Part shown: one piece after another, positions 1 to 5,880 of the stretch
Numbering within the stretch: position 1 is the stretch's first letter
Layout of the letters: each line of letters opens with the position of its first letter
DNA from: Bacteroidales bacterium UBA3856
GTDB lineage: Bacteria > Bacteroidota > Bacteroidia > Bacteroidales > UBA932
Assembly (NCBI GenBank): GCA_002392525.1
Contig: DGHE01000143.1
Location: forward strand, 1 to 8,905
DNA length: 8,905 nt
Direction: 5' to 3'
Position numbers and translations under genes: made by a program
The notes under the pieces: generated by a model
Databases searched by the model: none
What the model was told of the DNA's origin: nothing
What the model saw: the letters and a program-made list of their open reading frames with translations, nothing else

Positions 1-14
1 TCCGCCATCCGCGC
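1..14 (-). tRNA. 5' end of a probable tRNA-Leu gene, cut by the window edge
   Basis: Only the first 14 nucleotides are inside the window. On the minus strand they read GCGCGGATGGCGGA. This fits a bacterial tRNA-Leu beginning: a 7-nt acceptor strand GCGCGGA, U8, G9, then the D-stem start GCGG and A14. The UGGCGGA string at positions 8-14 is characteristic of leucine tRNAs (known family pattern). A perfect promoter lies just upstream, as is usual for Bacteroidetes tRNA genes. The anticodon, variable arm and 3' half are outside, so the isotype is an inference. Other tRNAs with a similar D-arm are not excluded. Confidence 0.6.
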
Positions 15-30
15 ATCATTTTTGGGATTG

Positions 31-61
31 CAAATATACGCACTTTTTTTGAATCTCCAAA
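31..61 (-). promoter_or_regulatory. Bacteroidetes-type promoter (-33 TTTG / -7 TAnnTTTG) for the tRNA gene
   Basis: On the minus strand TTTG lies at 61-58 and TATATTTG at 38-31, separated by exactly 19 nt. This is a full match to the primary sigma factor promoter consensus known for Bacteroidetes. The spacer contains a run of seven A (50-44). The start of transcription is predicted around positions 23-27, giving a leader of roughly 10 nt before the tRNA 5' end at 14. The promoter begins only 19 nt after the stop codon of the upstream lipoprotein gene. No convincing terminator lies between them, so read-through from that gene into the tRNA is possible. Confidence 0.75.
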
Positions 62-80
62 CTTTTCTTTCCGATTTTCG

Positions 81-842
81 TCAAATCACGATCGGGAGCG
101 GAATGACGTTACTCCACAGGTCTGTTTCAAGCCTGATTTCGCTGATAGACAGGTTCACTTCCAGGTGGATATCCTTTAGATTAGGGGCCTCCCAGTCATA
201 GGCCGATGCCACGAGATACTCCCCCAGCGGGAAACTGCGGATGACGCCGTCGGCCATGGCAATATCCAGCCACAAGGGATCTTCGGGGCGCTGCCTGAGC
301 AGTCGGCAGCAGTAGTTTCCGTCCAGCCGGCAATGGAAATCTCCGGGAAGCGGGGCCCCGCGCCAGGGGTCCAGGCCCGCGGAGGAGCCCCTGACCTCGG
401 CCCAGTAGGGAGTCCCCCATTTGCCGGGTCCCACCATCTCCAACTGCAGCACGGCAAACTGGCGCGTCAGCTGCACGGTCAGGGTCCCGCTTTCTCCGGA
501 ACAATCGGCCATTCCCCCAAACGTATAGAGCGGCGGGCAGGGAAACCCGTAAGGAACCCGAACCATTCCATCTTCTCCCGGCCCCAGCCCGGTAAAGACC
601 TCCACACGCGCCTCGGAGCCTCTTTCCACCCACACCGTAAGGGTAGTGTCACAAGTAGCTTCTCCCACAGAAACGCCATTCACATACAGCCAGGCCGGAT
701 ACTCCGGCAAACTGCGCATTACAACGGACAGCGTACAGGGACAGTCCCGGCGGTTTTCCTTCACGGCCATACAGGACATCAGCGAAAAGAGACTAACCAG
801 AATAGAGACCAGGGACTTCCCTGCACACTCCGCTTTCATCAT
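81..842 (-). CDS. FimB/Mfa2-like fimbrial anchor lipoprotein (short, orphan)
   Basis: A 253-residue protein with a type II signal peptide: a hydrophobic stretch at residues 10-22 and lipobox L21-M22-S23-C24, so the mature protein should be lipid-anchored. After the anchor comes RRDCPC (residues 31-36), a pattern seen at the start of FimB/Mfa2 family proteins, which anchor or cap Bacteroidales fimbriae. The C-terminal stretch FPLGEYL...AYDW...LKDI (204-225), followed by alternating beta residues ending in LETDLW, also resembles that family. The protein is shorter than typical members (often about 300 residues or more), and no fimbrillin or Mfa1-like gene is nearby. It has ten cysteines, including C34/C36 and adjacent C178/C179. 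The start overlaps the stop of the upstream metalloprotease-like gene (ATGA), so the two are probably co-translated. Met2 at 839 is an alternative start. The lipoprotein call is firm; the family call is moderate, made from recalled patterns and not a search. Confidence 0.65.
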   Translation of the reverse strand: MMKAECAGKSLVSILVSLFSLMSCMAVKENRRDCPCTLSVVMRSLPEYPAWLYVNGVSVGEATCDTTLTVWVERGSEARVEVFTGLGPGEDGMVRVPYGFPCPPLYTFGGMADCSGESGTLTVQLTRQFAVLQLEMVGPGKWGTPYWAEVRGSSAGLDPWRGAPLPGDFHCRLDGNYCCRLLRQRPEDPLWLDIAMADGVIRSFPLGEYLVASAYDWEAPNLKDIHLEVNLSISEIRLETDLWSNVIPLPIVI

Positions 843-2407
843 TTTCCGTAGTATTGAAATGCTTTCTCGATGGCCCTCTCCTGCATGGGATTCTGGCTCA
901 CCAGCTCATCCTTGAGGTCGTCCAAGCTGGTTACCTCGCTCTTAAGGCAGCGGTAAATCTGCCCGCGGGACATACCCCGCTCATACAGATAAGTAAAGAT
1001 GTCGGGCTGGAACCAGAACCGGTTCCCGAAGGAGGAGATGGTTCCGCCATAGCGTTCCTTATAGAGGGATTCCTGCATAAAATAGCCCCACATCTCCCCT
1101 ATCTCGCAGTAATTGGCGCCATCCTTGAAGCCGCTTCCGTAGGCCGTTCCTCCCTCCAGAATAAAGGACTTCACCACATATTTTATATAAGGGTCCCAAA
1201 ACCCGTTCCCAGCCTTCACATAGTGGCTGGCGTGTGCCAACTCATGCACCACCGCCTTGTATATGGCGGCATAGTCCATTTCTTTTGTGCCGATGGTAAT
1301 ATCCGGCAGGAACACCTCGATGAGTTTGAGCCACAGCCCCAGATAGTCGCTCAGGACAGAGCCGTCCAAATAGGCTCCGTGGTGCAGCATGCTGGCGCTG
1401 GAAGACTTGAGACCGTTGAAAATCCAGATGCGGAGGTCGGCCGGGGGCGGTGCCACATCCAGGTCTTCCCGGGTGCAGCGCGAGTAGTAGTCGTAGGCGG
1501 CGTTATTGACCACGCTGCGGCGGAAAAGCGCGCCGTCATCGGCCTTCACATGATAGTCCATTCCCTCCGGGGACCCTTTCCCCAGGGTACTCACAGAAGC
1601 CGGAATAATAATCAGGTTAAAGCCAATGTTGAAGCCCTTCTCGTTCTTGAATACAATGCGGTAGCGCGGACGTCCGGAGAAAGACTTGCCCATTTTGTAG
1701 TAGCCGTCGCGGTCTGTATAGGTGGTGGCAATTTTCACAAAGATGTTACAGGCCACCATGACCCCGGCAACGCCAAAGGGCTTGCCCCCGCTAAACTGCG
1801 GGTCTTCGATGGTAATGCGCCCCTGCGGCGTTGCCGAGCCTCCTTTGGTAACCGACGGCTCCCACAGGGCCTCGTTTCCCGTAAGCCGGTACGCCTCCTG
1901 CTCCACCAGGGCCCAGTCCACACCGGCATCGGCCTTCGCCTCCGGCTGATGCTCGGAGAGGAAGCACTCGTCCAGGATTTCGCACTCCACCTCCTCCGGA
2001 AAGGCGAAATCCTTAGGCACCACGGCATACTGCCAGGTAATGGCGTCCTCCCCTACGGCGGGATCCTGATAATAATCTCCCTCCCGGGCAATACGGTAGT
2101 CCATGGGGTGATCCATGAGATAAAGTCCTTTATCCCTCAGGAGCTGAAGCTGTGCGTCGTCCCTCGGAAGGAAACGGACATAGTAGTCGGTAGCCGACAA
2201 CTCGATGCGCCCGGCCTTGGTGGGATACACCTTGGTAAGGGCCTCCTGCATGTTGGCCACCGTGTAAGGATCTTCCAGCTTTTCTCCCAGCTGGATCATG
2301 TCGTGGTACACTTCTTCGCCGGGAAGGCGGGAAGACAGATCCTCCGGCCCGTCCATTTCCTGACAGGCCACAAGGATGAGAAGAGGGATTGCAAACAGTT
2401 TTCTCAT
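839..2407 (-). CDS. Putative surface lipoprotein with zincin (HELAH) metallopeptidase motif
   Basis: A 522-residue protein. Residues 1-14 are a short signal peptide with lipobox L12-V13-A14-C15. The residues after Cys15 are rich in acid (QEMDGPED), which in Bacteroidetes often goes with export to the cell surface; this is an inference. Residues about 205-262 (GVAGVMVAC...TDRDGYYKM...YRIVFKN) resemble a carboxypeptidase-regulatory-like beta-sandwich. Residues 385-396 contain AVVHELAHASHY. This is an HExxH zinc site with H388 and H392 as metal ligands and E389 as catalytic base. E435 or E438 in NYCEIGEMW could be the third ligand, as in gluzincins. The substrate is unknown and I recognise no named peptidase family. 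The gene is first after a terminator-rich gap and overlaps the FimB/Mfa2-like gene by 4 bases, so the two probably act together at the outer membrane. Activity is not proven; it could be a degenerate or substrate-binding zincin. Confidence 0.8.
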   Translation of the reverse strand: MRKLFAIPLLILVACQEMDGPEDLSSRLPGEEVYHDMIQLGEKLEDPYTVANMQEALTKVYPTKAGRIELSATDYYVRFLPRDDAQLQLLRDKGLYLMDHPMDYRIAREGDYYQDPAVGEDAITWQYAVVPKDFAFPEEVECEILDECFLSEHQPEAKADAGVDWALVEQEAYRLTGNEALWEPSVTKGGSATPQGRITIEDPQFSGGKPFGVAGVMVACNIFVKIATTYTDRDGYYKMGKSFSGRPRYRIVFKNEKGFNIGFNLIIIPASVSTLGKGSPEGMDYHVKADDGALFRRSVVNNAAYDYYSRCTREDLDVAPPPADLRIWIFNGLKSSSASMLHHGAYLDGSVLSDYLGLWLKLIEVFLPDITIGTKEMDYAAIYKAVVHELAHASHYVKAGNGFWDPYIKYVVKSFILEGGTAYGSGFKDGANYCEIGEMWGYFMQESLYKERYGGTISSFGNRFWFQPDIFTYLYERGMSRGQIYRCLKSEVTSLDDLKDELVSQNPMQERAIEKAFQYYGK

Positions 2408-2429
2408 AAGGCACTATTATTATTCCCTG

Positions 2430-2470
2430 CAAAGCTGAGAAAACTTATCCGTTTCACATGAATATGAAAC
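2430..2470 (-). promoter_or_regulatory. Weak candidate promoter region for the two-lipoprotein unit
   Basis: No exact TAnnTTTG box lies between the hairpins and the ATG at 2407. Two near matches exist on the minus strand. TAAGTTTT (2447-2440) has TTTC 18 nt upstream (2469-2466). CAGCTTTG (2437-2430) has no clear -33 partner. A promoter is expected here because a strong terminator-like hairpin separates this pair from deoC, but the sequence does not single one out. The A/T-rich stretch just before the start codon (2424-2415) is typical of Bacteroidetes leaders, and there is no clear Shine-Dalgarno sequence. Confidence 0.25.
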
Positions 2471-2480
2471 GTTTAACTGC

Positions 2481-2516
2481 AAAATCGGCCTCTCGGTGCT
2501 ATGAGAGGCCGATTTT
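2481..2516. terminator. Strong 14-bp hairpin, bidirectional terminator-like
   Basis: AAAATCGGCCTCTC (2481-2494) and GAGAGGCCGATTTT (2503-2516) pair perfectly around an 8-base loop. The plus strand runs on to six T in all (2513-2518); the minus strand has four T (2484-2481) before GC. It could stop transcripts in either direction. No plus-strand gene needs it, so on the minus strand it acts either as a second, backup terminator after deoC or as a structure in the leader of the downstream lipoprotein gene. Its arm shares the core ATCGGCCTC with the hairpin at 2568-2599. Confidence 0.7.
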
Positions 2517-2565
2517 TTGACGCGGCGAAACGGATAAATGCAGCAAAATCATTTTCAAAAGACGC

Positions 2566-2599
2566 AAAATCGGCCTCCCAGACACCCAGGAGGCCGATT
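2566..2599 (-). terminator. Rho-independent terminator after deoC
   Basis: On the minus strand the arms at 2599-2589 and 2578-2568 form an 11-bp stem (core ATCGGCCTCC with GGAGGCCGAT) around a 10-base loop. TTTT follows at 2569-2566, overlapping the stem end, and then GCG. It begins 31 bases after the deoC stop codon, the expected place for the end of the ftsY-to-deoC transcript. The U-tract is short, so termination may be partial. Confidence 0.75.
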
Positions 2600-2629
2600 A
2601 TCCGTTTCAACTTTTGAGGTAAAAAAGTG

Positions 2630-3520
2630 CTAGAAATGCGTGACGGTGTTCTGCATCACTGCCGAAAGCAATTTGTTGGCCAGCGAGGAAACGCCAAAAC
2701 GGAAGAGGTCCTTGTTGAGCCATTCCTTGCCCAGGACCGTCTTTACAATGGCCCAGTAGCATACGGCGTCCATGGCCGAGGAAACGCCGCCGGCGGGCTT
2801 GAAGCCCACTTTCTTACCGGTTGCCTCATAGAACTTCTTGATGCACTCACACATGATGTAAGCAGCCCGGGGAGTAGCATTCACCTTTACCTTGCCTGTA
2901 GAAGTCTTGATAAAGTCTGCGCCGTTTTCCATGGCCAGGAAAGAAGCATCGGCAATGGCCTGGGAAGACGGCAGGAGGCCGGTCTCCAGAATAACCTTGA
3001 GGATAACGCGGCGCCCCAGCTTGGCGGCGACGCGGTCGATGCACTCGCGGGAAGCTTTGATCTCGGCTCCGGCGGTATCGTAATCTCCCTCCAGGAAGCT
3101 GTTGAGAGCCAATACGATGTCAATTTCGTCTGCGCCGTTCTGGACAGCCAGCTCAATTTCTTTGAGCTTTACTTCCAGGAAACTCTGGGACGCCGGGAAG
3201 CAACCGGCCACGCAGGTTACATGCAAGTCTTTGGTGGAACGGGTGGCCGCCACCACAGACGCAAAGTTGGGATATACGCAGCAGGATGCCGGCAGCGGGA
3301 AGCCCGGGAAAGCAGTGGGAATGGCGTTTACCTTCTCCACCATGGTCTTCACGGAAGACGGCGTGTCACTGCCGGAGAGTGTGGTCTGATCCATAAGGCC
3401 AAAACAGGCCTTGTATACATCTTCGGAGGCAAGGCTCTCCAAATTGGCTGCAATCTGTTCCAAATTATGGGCCATCTGCTCTTCATTGGGAGTGTATCCG
3501 TATTTGATGGAAGTATTCAT
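2630..3520 (-). CDS. deoC: Deoxyribose-phosphate aldolase
   Basis: DeoC (EC 4.1.2.4) splits 2-deoxyribose 5-phosphate into glyceraldehyde 3-phosphate and acetaldehyde in cytoplasmic deoxynucleoside breakdown. The class I aldolase TIM-barrel residues are present. With the start used here (296 residues) they are D134 in GADEIDIVL, K175 in ILKVILET, the Schiff-base lysine K205 in FIKTSTGK, and K241 in GFKPAGGV. These match E. coli D102, K167 and K201 in context. I chose the ATG at 3520, not the in-frame ATG at 3556. It is preceded by AAAGGA at a 7-nt spacing, and it places the gene 4 bases after the stop of the radical SAM gene. The earlier start would add 12 residues and a 32-base overlap. The protein is somewhat longer than the roughly 260-residue E. 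coli enzyme, mostly at the N terminus. It is the last gene of the run, and a terminator-like hairpin follows. Confidence 0.96.
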   Translation of the reverse strand: MNTSIKYGYTPNEEQMAHNLEQIAANLESLASEDVYKACFGLMDQTTLSGSDTPSSVKTMVEKVNAIPTAFPGFPLPASCCVYPNFASVVAATRSTKDLHVTCVAGCFPASQSFLEVKLKEIELAVQNGADEIDIVLALNSFLEGDYDTAGAEIKASRECIDRVAAKLGRRVILKVILETGLLPSSQAIADASFLAMENGADFIKTSTGKVKVNATPRAAYIMCECIKKFYEATGKKVGFKPAGGVSSAMDAVCYWAIVKTVLGKEWLNKDLFRFGVSSLANKLLSAVMQNTVTHF

Positions 3521-3524
3521 AGCG

Positions 3525-4274
3525 TTATCCTTTAATTTGTATTTTAAATCCTTCATTCAAAAGAGGTTGCACCATCGAGCGCATTTCCTCTACCGTATAT
3601 TTCCTAAGGCCGGAGAGCGGGGTTTCGCGGTCTATGGTATACACCATAATCTCCCGGGGCTTTACTTTCCTTACTATGTTCATCCAGCCCTCTACCCAAT
3701 CTTCCGTAGCCCAGGAAGAGCCCCGGAGAAACATGGTCTGAAGCACAAAACGGCCCTTGAACCGAAGCAAGTTCTCCACGACATCCTGCACATGGTACGT
3801 TCCCACGGGCCTGTTTACGAGTGCAGCCTGCGCGTCGGTGGGGGCATCCAGCTTGAGGATGGCATTGTCCACTTTCTTCAGGGCCTCAAAAACGCCGGGC
3901 TCACCGCAACGGGTAGCGTTGGACAGCACACTCACCAGGGCACGGGGATAAAACTTGTCCCGGAGTGCCAGGGTATCTTCAATGATCTGAGGGAACGCCG
4001 GATTGAGCGTAGGTTCTCCGTCTCCGGAGAAGGTAATGGAATCGATGGGCGTTCCGGCGGCTGCGCAGGCGGCAAGCTTGGTTTCAAGGGCCAAGTGAAC
4101 ATCCCGGGCCGATGGAAGCGTGGTGTCTCCCAGACCGTCCTTGTTCCAGCCGCACTCGCAGTACACGCAGTCAAAGTTACAAATTTTTCCTTTCTGCGGC
4201 AAAAGGTTAATGCCCAGGGAACTGCCCAGCCGACGGCTGAAGATGGGGCCGAATACGGTGTCTTCCCTTAGCAT
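3525..4274 (-). CDS. Radical SAM protein, COG0731 (TYW1-like Fe-S oxidoreductase) type
   Basis: A 249-residue protein. C32, C36 and C39 form the CxxxCxxC motif (ICNFDCVYCECGW) that holds the 4Fe-4S cluster which cleaves S-adenosylmethionine; C41 follows closely. The N-terminal FGPIFSRRLGSSLGINLLP (8-26) is typical of the small bacterial COG0731 group, which resembles the catalytic part of the wybutosine enzyme TYW1. TFSGDGEPTLNP (81-92) is the SAM-binding region equivalent to the GGE motif. The bacterial members I know have no assigned reaction, so no substrate is given. The ATG at 4274 overlaps the amidohydrolase stop by 7 bases, and deoC starts 4 bases after its stop. The family call is strong; the function is unknown. 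Confidence 0.9.
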   Translation of the reverse strand: MLREDTVFGPIFSRRLGSSLGINLLPQKGKICNFDCVYCECGWNKDGLGDTTLPSARDVHLALETKLAACAAAGTPIDSITFSGDGEPTLNPAFPQIIEDTLALRDKFYPRALVSVLSNATRCGEPGVFEALKKVDNAILKLDAPTDAQAALVNRPVGTYHVQDVVENLLRFKGRFVLQTMFLRGSSWATEDWVEGWMNIVRKVKPREIMVYTIDRETPLSGLRKYTVEEMRSMVQPLLNEGFKIQIKG

Positions 4275-5413
4275 ACGCGCACAGATTTATGATTAACGAT
4301 TCTTACCACGCCGGGCTTTTTACCGGGTTCCAGCGTGCCCATAACGTCTTCTTTTCCCAGGAAACGCGCGCCGTTAAGGCAAGCCCAGGTGAGCAGTTCC
4401 TGCATGGGAACGTCAAACGCTTTCTGGAGACACTCCAGCTCTGCGAGCATATTGAGGTCATCGTTGGAAGACAGGGAATCGGTTCCCACACAGATGGGAA
4501 TGCCGCTTTCCCGCATCACCGGAATGGGCGGCAGGGTATTATGGATGAACAGGTTGGAGAGCGGGCAGACAGCCAGGAAAGGCTGGGCCAGCACCTTGCG
4601 GGCGGCAGCGGCACCTTCGGGCGTAAGGCAACATTCGTGCACCAGCAGGACATGCCCGCCGATAGGCTGAGCCAGGCCGATGGCCTTCAGGCGCTCCAGG
4701 AAGTACTCCAGCGAACTGGTACCCGTCACGGGCGGCGTGGGAATGCCGTTCGCAACGCGGTTATCCCACATGGGGCCGCTTCCCTTTTTCATCATTTCCT
4801 CCTCTTCCTCCGATTCTTCGCTATGGAAAGAGACAAAACCATCTTCGAGACCGGCAGCCGATGATGCGCTAATCAGCTGGGGACTGGTCGTATAGCAGGA
4901 GTGCGGGGTGGGAGCTGCGTCAAGACCCAGGTCATGCGCTTTCTTCTGCAGCTCACGGGCACTCACCATCACGGCGCCACATTCCTCAGGGACGGCCCCG
5001 AAAACTTCCAGGAAACTGCGGGTATACATGGGATGCCCTGCCTTGACGGCAAAGGAATCGTCGCAATTGGAGATATCGGCCATCGCCTGCACGCCCTGCG
5101 CCCACATGCTGTCCATGGCTGCCTTCAGGGCCGACACTTTGTCTTCCGGGGAAGAGGTGTCCCGAAGGGCATTGATCTGGTCAATGAAACCGGCCATGCC
5201 GGTGCCCTTGCGGAAAAGTCCTTTCATGTAGGAGAGCTCTACATGGCAGTGGGCGTTCACGAAGCCCGGGCACAGGATGCCTTCATCCACGCTCTCCTCA
5301 GGCAGGCACACGCCCGTGCGGACAATGGTGCCGTCCTCCTCCACTTCCACAAAGGCGTGGCGGAGCGGCTCCCCGCTCAGGGTATATACATATTCTGCAG
5401 TGAATCTTTTCAT
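4268..5413 (-). CDS. Metal-dependent amidohydrolase, deaminase/chlorohydrolase group (COG0402-like)
   Basis: A 381-residue cytoplasmic TIM-barrel hydrolase. The metal and catalytic residues stand in the usual order: H55 and H57 in NAHCHVEL, H197 and E200 in FHSEES, H259 in LLVHECC, and D312 in GTDSLSSN. The preceding LCPGFVNAH and the late GTLEPGKKPG are standard for COG0402 enzymes, which remove amino or chloro groups from purines, pyrimidines, nucleoside derivatives or triazines. A run of acidic residues follows the HxxE motif (ESEEEEE, 200-206). The substrate cannot be read from the sequence. Guanine, S-adenosylhomocysteine, methylthioadenosine and aminodeoxyfutalosine deaminases are all possible. 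The last would point to the futalosine menaquinone route, but no MqnC or MqnE-like protein is visible. It overlaps both neighbours, ATGA with the DUF4296 gene and 7 bases with the radical SAM gene. Confidence 0.87.
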   Translation of the reverse strand: MKRFTAEYVYTLSGEPLRHAFVEVEEDGTIVRTGVCLPEESVDEGILCPGFVNAHCHVELSYMKGLFRKGTGMAGFIDQINALRDTSSPEDKVSALKAAMDSMWAQGVQAMADISNCDDSFAVKAGHPMYTRSFLEVFGAVPEECGAVMVSARELQKKAHDLGLDAAPTPHSCYTTSPQLISASSAAGLEDGFVSFHSEESEEEEEMMKKGSGPMWDNRVANGIPTPPVTGTSSLEYFLERLKAIGLAQPIGGHVLLVHECCLTPEGAAAARKVLAQPFLAVCPLSNLFIHNTLPPIPVMRESGIPICVGTDSLSSNDDLNMLAELECLQKAFDVPMQELLTWACLNGARFLGKEDVMGTLEPGKKPGVVRIVNHKSVRVC

Positions 5414-5880
5414 AAGGTATCCCGGTAAAACCAGACGGAATCTGCATCAAAACGTACGTGGAGCGTGTCCACGGGGCGTGTGCGGGGACGGGGCAGCCGG
5501 GTGGTGTCCACCTTCTGGCGGTAAATGTCCATCAGGCGGCGTCTCCAGTTCTCGAGCTCCACTTCCTTTTCCACCACCTTAATCTCGCTTTCCAGCCTGT
5601 CGGCCACTTTCCCCATAATCTTCTCCATGCGGGCGGGATCCTGCAGGTAGTATTCTACGCTGTACAGGTAGTCATCCGTATTGTATCCGTAGGACTCGAA
5701 GATGCCTTCATAAACGAGGGACGTGTCGGCTTGGCGGCGAAGGGTGCCGTCGCTCTTGATTTGCTGGTCCTGAATGAAGATGTCGGCCATGATGCGCTCC
5801 ATGTCGCTTCTCGGAATCTTGCGGGGGCCGCAGGAGGCAGCCACCGCAAGTACCAGGACTATATGGAGCCACTTGCGCAT
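5410..5880 (-). CDS. DUF4296 lipoprotein
   Basis: A 156-residue protein. MRKWLHIVLVLAVAASC is a lipoprotein signal peptide with Cys17 after A-A-S. Residues about 23-100 match the pattern of DUF4296, a Bacteroidetes-restricted domain: a helical MERIMADIFIQDQQI segment, then YEGIFESYGYNTDDYLYSVEYYLQDPARMEKIM. A charged, probably helical stretch (90-122) and a Pro/Arg-rich tail follow. No biochemical role is known to me. I chose the ATG at 5880 because it gives the signal peptide and a TAATG overlap with the pheT stop. An in-frame ATG at 6090 would add 70 Arg/Pro/His-rich residues lying inside pheT, and is rejected. The gene is coupled to the amidohydrolase by a 4-base ATGA overlap. Confidence 0.87.
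   Translation of the reverse strand: MRKWLHIVLVLAVAASCGPRKIPRSDMERIMADIFIQDQQIKSDGTLRRQADTSLVYEGIFESYGYNTDDYLYSVEYYLQDPARMEKIMGKVADRLESEIKVVEKEVELENWRRRLMDIYRQKVDTTRLPRPRTRPVDTLHVRFDADSVWFYRDTL

Larger units (their letters stand above)
2445..2609. repeat. Three-copy inverted/direct 11-base motif flanking the two hairpins
   Basis: TTATCCGTTTC occurs at 2445-2455 and 2598-2608, both as part of an identical 12-base string with a further A. Its exact reverse complement GAAACGGATAA occurs between them at 2527-2537. One hairpin sits in each interval (2481-2516 and 2568-2599). The central copy can pair with either outer copy, so two large foldings exclude each other, each enclosing one hairpin. A further 7-base inverted repeat, CGTTTCA at 2450-2456 with TGAAACG at 2465-2471, overlaps the left copy. 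The function is unknown; candidates are a decayed mobile repeat, a duplicated terminator, or a leader regulating the gene at 2407. Confidence 0.7.

Noticed and set aside
1..20. A protein start (ATG ATG CGC GGA) on the minus strand downstream of the promoter.
   Set aside because: The leader would be only a few bases long, and positions 14-1 fit the conserved first 14 positions of a tRNA-Leu far better.
70..95. A possible terminator hairpin at the end of the FimB/Mfa2-like gene (CCGAT with ATCGG).
   Set aside because: The stem is only 5 bp, the loop is 15 bases, and no U-tract follows. It also overlaps the coding end.
854..2461. A 535-codon open frame on the plus strand, opposite the metallopeptidase-like gene.
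   Set aside because: It lies wholly antisense to a gene with a clear lipobox and HELAH motif. Its translation has no recognisable domain, and its C-terminal end runs through the hairpin gap. Long antisense frames are expected at this base composition.
2445..2609. A CRISPR array, because of the repeated 11-12 base motif.
   Set aside because: There are only three copies, one is inverted, the repeat is too short, and no cas genes are present.
3521..3556. The earlier deoC start at 3556.
   Set aside because: It lies inside the radical SAM gene and lacks a good ribosome site. The ATG at 3520 has AAAGGA 7 nt upstream and starts just after the preceding stop.
3525..5413. A futalosine menaquinone pathway locus (deaminase plus radical SAM).
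   Set aside because: The radical SAM protein has the COG0731 N-terminal signature, not that of MqnC or MqnE, and no other mqn gene is visible.
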